DNA of 64,000 nt from Balanoglossus misakiensis (Eukaryota > Hemichordata). This document shows positions 58,031-64,000 of this stretch, in pieces. A program made the translations under genes and the position numbers. The stretch covers positions 20,460,001 through 20,524,000 of the forward strand of contig CM082577.2 of assembly GCA_040954595.2 (NCBI GenBank), in the 5' to 3' direction. The number at the start of each line of letters is the position of its first letter. The first letter of the stretch is position 1. A model generated the notes under the pieces. That model was not told the DNA's origin. It did not search any database and saw only the letters and a program-made list of their open reading frames with translations.

Positions 58031-58150
58031 AAGCCTACAGCACGTAGTATTCCCAGGCGGTCTCCCGTCCAAGTACTAACTACGCCCAACGCAGGTTTGC
58101 TTCGGTGATCAGACGAGAACCGGCTTATTCTACGTGGTATGGCCGTAGGC
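58031..58150 (-). rRNA. 5S rRNA copy 154, variant
   Basis: U84C; ATAAAGCC 3' flank. Confidence 0.96.
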
Positions 58151-58407
58151 GAAAGATGGTTGAATTTCTCCTACTATAAACCTGAATCCTACCTCATTGA
58201 ACACATAGCCCGACTTGGCTAATTTTGTGGGTAACCGATCGACCTTCCATAGCTTATAAGGCAAGTGGGATAAAAAAATATGGTTTGTTTTGTTCTGCAA
58301 AAAGTGTTTTTAGAATTCAGGCACTTTCAGAAAAGGAAGAAACGGACACTTGCGACAAAAATGTTATCCATCAGGCTACTCTTTAATGGAAAAGTTAGAA
58401 AAAAATG

Positions 58408-58527
58408 AAGCCTACAGCACGTAGTATTCCCAGGCGGTCTCCCATCCAAGTACTAACTACGCCCAACGCAGGTTTGCTTCGGTGATCAGACGAGAACCGG
58501 CTTATTCTACGTGGTATGGCCGTAGGC
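58408..58527 (-). rRNA. 5S rRNA copy 155
   Basis: Consensus gene body. Confidence 0.97.
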
Positions 58528-58786
58528 GAAAGATGGTTGAATTTCTCCTACTATAAACCTGAATCCTACACCATTGAACACATAGCCCGACTTGGCTAAT
58601 TTTGTGGGTAACCGATCCACCTTCCATAGCTTATAAGGCAAGTGGGATAAAAAAATATGGTTTGTTTTGTTCTGCAAAAAGTGTTTTTAGAATTCAGGCA
58701 CTTTCAGAAAAGGAAGAAACGGACACTTGCGACAAAAATGTTATCCATCAGGCTACTCTTTAATGGAAAAGTTTGGAAAAAAAATG

Positions 58787-58906
58787 AAGCCTACAGCACG
58801 TAGTATTCCCAGGCGGTCTCCCATCCAAGTACTAACTACGCCCAACGCAGGTTTGCTTCGGTGATCAGACGAGAACCGGCTTATTCTACGTGGTATGGCC
58901 GTAGAC
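58787..58906 (-). rRNA. 5S rRNA copy 156, variant
   Basis: C2U. Confidence 0.96.
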
Positions 58907-59164
58907 GAAAGATGGTTGAATTTCTCCTACTATAAACCTGAATCCTACACCATTGAACACATAGCCCGACTTGGCTAATTTTTGTGGGTAACCGATCGAC
59001 CTTCCATAGCTTATAAGGCAAGTGGGATAAAAAAATATGGTTTGTTTTGTTCTGCAAAAAGTGTTTTTAGAATTCAGGCACTTTCAGAAAAGGAAGAAAC
59101 GGACAATTGCGACAAAAATGTTATCCATCAGGCTACTCTTTAATGGAAAAGTTGGAAAAAAATA

Positions 59165-59284
59165 AAGCCTACAGCACGTAGTATTCCCAGGCGGTCTCCC
59201 GTCCAAGTACTAACTACGCCCAACGCAGGTTTGCTTCGGTGATCAGACGAGAACCGGCTTATTCTACGTGGTATGGCCGTAGGC
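59165..59284 (-). rRNA. 5S rRNA copy 157, variant
   Basis: U84C; ATAAAGCC 3' flank. Confidence 0.96.
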
Positions 59285-59543
59285 GAAAGATGGTTGAATT
59301 TCTCCTACTATAAACCTGAATCCTACACCATTGAACACATAGCCCGACTTGGCTAATTTTGTGGGTAACCGATCGACCTTCCATAGCTTATAAGGCAAGT
59401 GGGATAAAAAAATATGGTTTGTTTTGTTCTGCAAAAAGTGTTTTTAGAATTCAGGCACTTTCAGAAAAGGAAGAAACGGACACTTGCGACAAAAATGTTA
59501 TCCATCAGGCTACTCTTTAATGGAAAAGTTGGGGAAAAAAATG

Positions 59544-59663
59544 AAGCCTACAGCACGTAGTATTCCCAGGCGGTCTCCCATCCAAGTACTAACTACGCCC
59601 AACGCAGGTTTGCTTCGGTGATCAGACGAGAACCGGCTTATTCTACGTGGTATGGCCGTAGGC
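59544..59663 (-). rRNA. 5S rRNA copy 158
   Basis: Consensus gene body; GCGAAAAATGG at the 5' flank. Confidence 0.97.
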
Positions 59664-59920
59664 GAAAAATGGTTGAATTTCTCCTACTATAAACCTGAAT
59701 CCTACACCATTGAACACATAGCCCGACTTGGCTAATTTTGTGGGTAACCGATCGACCTTCCATAGCTTATAAGGCAAGTGGGATAAAAAAATATGGTTTG
59801 TTTTGTTCTGCAAAAAGTGTTTTTAGAATTCAGGCACTTTCAGAAAAGGAAGAAACGGACACTTGCGACAAAAATGTTATCCATCAGGCTACTCTTTAAT
59901 GGAAAAGTTAGAAAAAAATG

Positions 59921-60040
59921 AAGCCTACAGCACGTAGTATTCCCAGGCGGTCTCCCATCCAAGTACTAACTACGCCCAACGCAGGTTTGCTTCGGTGATC
60001 AGACGAGAACCGGCTTATTCTACGTGGTATGGCCGTAGGC
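59921..60040 (-). rRNA. 5S rRNA copy 159
   Basis: Consensus gene body; upstream spacer has GACGTGGCTATATTTG. Confidence 0.97.
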
Positions 60041-60298
60041 GAAAGATGGTTGAATTTCTCCTACTATAAACCTGAATCCTACACCATTGAACACATAGCC
60101 CGACGTGGCTATATTTGTGGGTAACCGATCGACCTTCCATAGCTTATAAGGCAAGTGGGATAAAAAAATATGGTTTGTTTTGTTCTGCAAAAAGTGTTTT
60201 TAGAATTCAGGCACTTTCAGAAAAGGAAGAAACGGACACTTGCGACAAAAATGTTATCCATCAGGCTACTCTTTAATGGAAAAGTTGGAAAAAAAATG

Positions 60299-60418
60299 AA
60301 GCCTACAGCACGTAGTATTCCCAGGCGGTCTCCCGTCCAAGTACTAACTACGCCCAACGCAGGTTTGCTTCGGTGATCAGACGAGAACCGGCTTATTCTA
60401 CGTGGTATGGCCGTAGGC
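60299..60418 (-). rRNA. 5S rRNA copy 160, variant
   Basis: U84C, but with the normal ATGAAGCC 3' flank, unlike the other U84C copies. Confidence 0.96.
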
Positions 60419-60677
60419 GAAAAATGGTTTAATTTCTCCTACTATAAACCTGAATCCTACACCATTGAACACATAGCCCGACTTGGCTAATTTTGTGGGT
60501 AACCGATCGACCTTCCATAGCTTATAAGGCAAGTGGGATAAAAAAATATGGTTTGTTTTGTTCTGCAAAAAGTGTTTTTAGAATTCAGGCACTTTCAGAA
60601 AAGGAAGAAACGGACACTTGCGACAAAAATGTTATCCATCAGGCTACTCTTTAATGGAAAAGTTGGGGAAAAAAATG

Positions 60678-60797
60678 AAGCCTACAGCACGTAGTATTCC
60701 CAGGCGGTCTCCCATCCAAGTACTAACTACGCCCAACGCAGGTTTGCTTCGGTGATCAGACGAGAACCGGCTTATTCTACGTGGTATGGCCGTAGGC
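60678..60797 (-). rRNA. 5S rRNA copy 161
   Basis: Consensus gene body; GCGAAAAATGG at the 5' flank. Confidence 0.97.
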
Positions 60798-61054
60798 GAA
60801 AAATGGTTGAATTTCTCCTACTATAAACCTGAATCCTACACCATTGAACACATAGCCCGACTTGGCTAATTTTGTGGGTAACCGATCGACCTTCCATAGC
60901 TTATAAGGCAAGTGGGATAAAAAAATATGGTTTGTTTTGTTCTGCAAAAAGTGTTTTTAGAATTCAGGCACTTTCAGAAAAGGAAGAAACGGACACTTGC
61001 GACAAAAATGTTATCCATCAGGCTACTCTTTAATGGAAAAGTTGGAAAAAAATG

Positions 61055-61174
61055 AAGCCTACAGCACGTAGTATTCCCAGGCGGTCTCCCATCCAAGTAC
61101 TAACTACGCCCAACGCAGGTTTGCTTCGGTGATCAGACGAGAACCGGCTTATTCTACGTGGTATGGCCGTAGGC
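61055..61174 (-). rRNA. 5S rRNA copy 162
   Basis: Consensus gene body. Confidence 0.97.
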
Positions 61175-61433
61175 GAAAGATGGTTGAATTTCTCCTACTA
61201 TAAACCTGAATCCTACACCATTGAACACATAGCCCGACTTGGCTAATTTTGTGGGTAACCGATCGACCTTCCATAGCTTATAAGGCAAGTGGGATAAAAA
61301 AATATGGTTTGTTTTGTTCTGCAAAAAGTGTTTTTAGAATTCAGGCACTTTCAGAAAAGGAAGAAACGGACACTTGCGACAAAAATGTTATCCATCAGGC
61401 TACTCTTTAATGGAAAAGTTGGGGAAAAAAATG

Positions 61434-61553
61434 AAGCCTACAGCACGTAGTATTCCCAGGCGGTCTCCCATCCAAGTACTAACTACGCCCAACACAGGTT
61501 TGCTTCGGTGATCAGACGAGAACCGGCTTATTCTACGTGGTAAGGCCGTAGGC
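61434..61553 (-). rRNA. 5S rRNA copy 163, variant
   Basis: A11U, and C60U which turns G18-C60 into a wobble. Confidence 0.95.
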
Positions 61554-61810
61554 GAAAAATGGTTTAATTTCTCCTACTATAAACCTGAATCCTACACCAT
61601 TGAACACATAGCCCGACTTGGCTAATTTTGTGGGTAACCGATCGACCTTCCATAGCTTATAAGGCAAGTGGGATAAAAAAATATGGTTTGTTTTGTTCTG
61701 CAAAAAGTGTTTTTAGAATTCAGGCACTTTCAGAAAAGGAAGAAACGGACACTTGCGACAAAAATGTTATCCATCAGGCTACTCTTTAATGGAAAAGTTG
61801 GAAAAAAATG

Positions 61811-61930
61811 AAGCCTACAGCACGTAGTATTCCCAGGCGGTCTCCCATCCAAGTACTAACTACGCCCAACGCAGGTTTGCTTCGGTGATCAGACGAGAAC
61901 CGGCTTATTCTACGTGGTATGGCCGTAGGC
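61811..61930 (-). rRNA. 5S rRNA copy 164
   Basis: Consensus gene body. Confidence 0.97.
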
Positions 61931-62189
61931 GAAAGATGGTTGAATTTCTCCTACTATAAACCTGAATCCTACACCATTGAACACATAGCCCGACTTGGCT
62001 AATTTTGTGGGTAACCGATCGACCTTCCATAGCTTATAAGGCAAGTGGGATAAAAAAATATGGTTTGTTTTGTTCTGCAAAAAGTGTTTTTAGAATTCAG
62101 GCACTTTCAGAAAAGGAAGAAACGGACACTTGCGACAAAAATGTTATCCATCAGGCTACTCTTTAATGGAAAAGTTGGGGAAAAAAATG

Positions 62190-62309
62190 AAGCCTACAGC
62201 ACGTAGTATTCCCAGGCGGTCTCCCATCCAAGTACTAACTACGCCCAACACAGGTTTGCTTCGGTGATCAGACGAGAACCGGCTTATTCTACGTGGTATG
62301 GCCGTAGGC
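62190..62309 (-). rRNA. 5S rRNA copy 165, variant
   Basis: C60U, shared with copy 163 two units away. Confidence 0.96.
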
Positions 62310-62568
62310 GAAAGATGGTTGAATTTCTCCTACTATAAACCTGAATCCTACACCATTGAACACATAGCCCGACTTGGCTAATTTTGTGGGTAACCGATCG
62401 ACCTTCCATAGCTTATAAGGCAAGTGGGATAAAAAAATATGGTTTGTTTTGTTCTGCAAAAAGTGTTTTTAGAATTCAGGCACTTTCAGAAAAGGAAGAA
62501 ACGGACACTTGCGACAAAAATGTTATCCATCAGGCTACTCTTTAATGGAAAAGTTGGGGAAAAAAATG

Positions 62569-62688
62569 AAGCCTACAGCACGTAGTATTCCCAGGCGGTC
62601 TCCCATCCAAGTACTAACTACGCCCAACGCAGGTTTGCTTCGGTGATCAGACGAGAACCGGCTTATTCTACGTGGTATGGCCGTAGGC
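62569..62688 (-). rRNA. 5S rRNA copy 166
   Basis: Consensus gene body with GGGG tract. Confidence 0.97.
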
Positions 62689-62945
62689 GAAAGATGGTTG
62701 AATTTCTCCTACTATAAACCTGAATCCTACACCATTGAACACATAGCCCGACTTGGCTAATTTTGTGGGTAACCGATCGACCTTCCATAGCTTATAAGGC
62801 AAGTGGGATAAAAAAATATGGTTTGTTTTGTTCTGCAAAAAGTGTTTTTAGAATTCAGGCACTTTCAGAAAAGGAAGAAACGGACACTTGCGACAAAAAT
62901 GTTATCCATCAGGCTACTCTTTAATGGAAAAGTTGGAAAAAAATA

Positions 62946-63065
62946 AAGCCTACAGCACGTAGTATTCCCAGGCGGTCTCCCATCCAAGTACTAACTACGC
63001 CCAACGCAGGTTTGCTTCGGTGATCAGACGAGAACCGGCTTATTCTACGTGGTATGGCCGTAGGC
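62946..63065 (-). rRNA. 5S rRNA copy 167
   Basis: Consensus gene body; AATAAAGCC 3' flank. Confidence 0.97.
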
Positions 63066-63322
63066 GAAAGATGGTTGAATTTCTCCTACTATAAACCTGA
63101 ATCCTACACCATTGAACACATAGCCCGACTTGGCTAATTTTGTGGGTAACCGATCGACCTTCCATAGCTTATAAGGCAAGTGGGATAAAAAAATATGGTT
63201 TGTTTTGTTCTGCAAAAAGTGTTTTTAGAATTCAGGCACTTTCAGAAAAGGAAGAAACGGACACTTGCGACAAAAATGTTATCCATCAGGCTACTCTTTA
63301 ATGGAAAAGTTGGAAAAAAATG

Positions 63323-63442
63323 AAGCCTACAGCACGTAGTATTCCCAGGCGGTCTCCCATCCAAGTACTAACTACGCCCAACGCAGGTTTGCTTCGGTGA
63401 TCAGACGAGAACCGGCTTATTCTACGTGGTATGGCCGTAGGC
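63323..63442 (-). rRNA. 5S rRNA copy 168
   Basis: Consensus gene body. Confidence 0.97.
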
Positions 63443-63700
63443 GAAAGATGGTTGAATTTCTCCTACTATAAACCTGAATCCTACACCATTGAACACATAG
63501 CCCGACTTGGCTAATTTTGTGGGTAACCGATCGACCTTCCATAGCTTATAAGGCAAGTGGGATAAAAAAATATGGTTTGTTTTGTTCTGCAAAAAGTGGT
63601 TTTAGAATTCAGGCACTTTCAGAAAAGTAAGAAACGGACACTTGCGACGAAAATGTTATCCATCAGGCTACTCTTTAATGGAAAAGTTGGGAAAAAAATG

Positions 63701-63820
63701 AAGCCTACAGCACGTAGTATTCCCAGGCGGTCTCCCATCCAAGTACTAACTACGCCCAACGCAGGTTTGCTTCGGTGATCAGACGAGAACCGGCTTATTC
63801 TACGTGGTATGGCCGTAGGC
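63701..63820 (-). rRNA. 5S rRNA copy 169 (last complete)
   Basis: Consensus gene body; AGTGGTTTT and GACGAAAATG in the 3' spacer. Confidence 0.97.
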
Positions 63821-64000
63821 GAAAGATGGTTGAATTTCTCCTACTATAAACCTGAATCCTACACCATTGAACACATAGCCCGACTTGGCTAATTTTGTGG
63901 GTAACCGATCGACCTTCCATAGATTATAAGGCAAGTGGGATAAAAAAATATGGTTTGTTTTGTTCTGCAAAAAGTGTTTTTAGAATTTAGGCACTTTCAA
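63821..64000. other. Spacer at right edge, upstream of copy 169
   Basis: It holds the TATA-like element of copy 169 and then ordinary spacer, cut by the window end. Small differences (AGATTATAAGG, AATTTAGGC, CTTTCAA) are seen; EcoRI is lost here. The next gene lies outside the window. Confidence 0.95.

Larger units (their letters stand above)
55391..58150. repeat. Higher-order repeat F, four units of about 1510 bp, two rounds
   Basis: Copies 147-150 correspond to 151-154, spaced 1508-1510 bp. Markers are ATTAAGCC (147/151), ATAAAGCC (148/152), GTTAGAAAA (149/153) and U84C with ACAATTGCG (150/154). Copy 149 has C2U and copy 153 does not, so at least one marker changed after the duplication. 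Confidence 0.87.
1..64000 (-). repeat. 5S rDNA tandem array, about 377-bp unit, 169 complete copies
   Basis: The window is head-to-tail copies of one unit: a 120-nt 5S rRNA gene on the minus strand plus a spacer of about 258 bp. Successive gene starts are almost always 376-379 bp apart; the exception is the unit after copy 57, at 413 bp. No unit is inverted and nothing interrupts the array. Most units carry one EcoRI site (GAATTC) and one CGATCG palindrome in the spacer. Unit length changes come mainly from A-run length (+ strand) beside the gene 3' end, the A-run in GGGATAAAAAAATATGG, and a four- or five-T run in CTAATTTTTGTGGG. The array extends beyond both window edges. Confidence 0.99.

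Noticed and set aside
1-64000. CRISPR array
   Set aside because: Repeats alternate regularly, but the 'spacers' are about 258 bp and nearly identical to each other, and the repeated part is a 5S rRNA gene.

Overview
The whole window is one uninterrupted tandem array of eukaryotic 5S ribosomal RNA genes. All of them lie on the minus strand. I count 169 complete gene copies of 120 nt, separated by spacers of roughly 255-260 bp, so the repeat unit is about 376-379 bp. The window opens at 1-175 and closes at 63821-64000 inside spacer, so the array continues past both edges. I see no protein-coding gene, no transposon, no CRISPR array and no other RNA gene that I can support. No gap between genes reaches 300 bp.

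The RNA is of the animal type. It shares with metazoan 5S the TTAGTACTTGGATGGGAGAC core (positions 72-91) and the CCGCCTGGGAATAC segment (91-104), and all the helices of a normal 5S fold can be drawn. Helix I pairs 1-9 with 110-118, helix II 17-21 with 57-61, helix III 29-32 with 45-48, and helix IV/V 67-71 with 104-108. A TATA-like element lies 25-30 bp upstream of each start, a common feature of invertebrate and plant 5S genes. A run of 6-9 T just after the 3' end is the RNA polymerase III terminator. I cannot name the species. An invertebrate animal is the best guess, and the A-box half of the RNA (CAAACC at 52-57) departs from the usual animal sequence.

Only about 100 of the 169 copies match the consensus gene body exactly. 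The other 66 or so carry substitutions, small deletions, or one insertion, and the same variants recur at regular spacings. This exposes a mosaic of higher-order repeats: an 11-12-unit (4.53 kb) duplication at 0-8.7 kb, a 6-unit (about 2.27 kb) repeat at 19-25 kb, a 4-unit (1.51 kb) repeat at 36.5-39.3 kb, a 2-unit (756 bp) repeat at 40.3-43.0 kb, a 5-unit (1.89 kb) repeat at 46.7-49.8 kb, and another 4-unit repeat at 55.4-58.2 kb. The array therefore appears to be homogenised by local block duplication and unequal exchange.

The oddest single copies are copy 57 (33-bp insertion containing an inverted 5S fragment), copy 80 (3' end deleted), copies 2 and 14 (internal deletion), and copy 29 (paired compensatory changes in helix III). 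RNA positions below are numbered 5' to 3' on the minus strand, with 1 at the G of GCCTAC. All coordinates and comparisons were made by eye.
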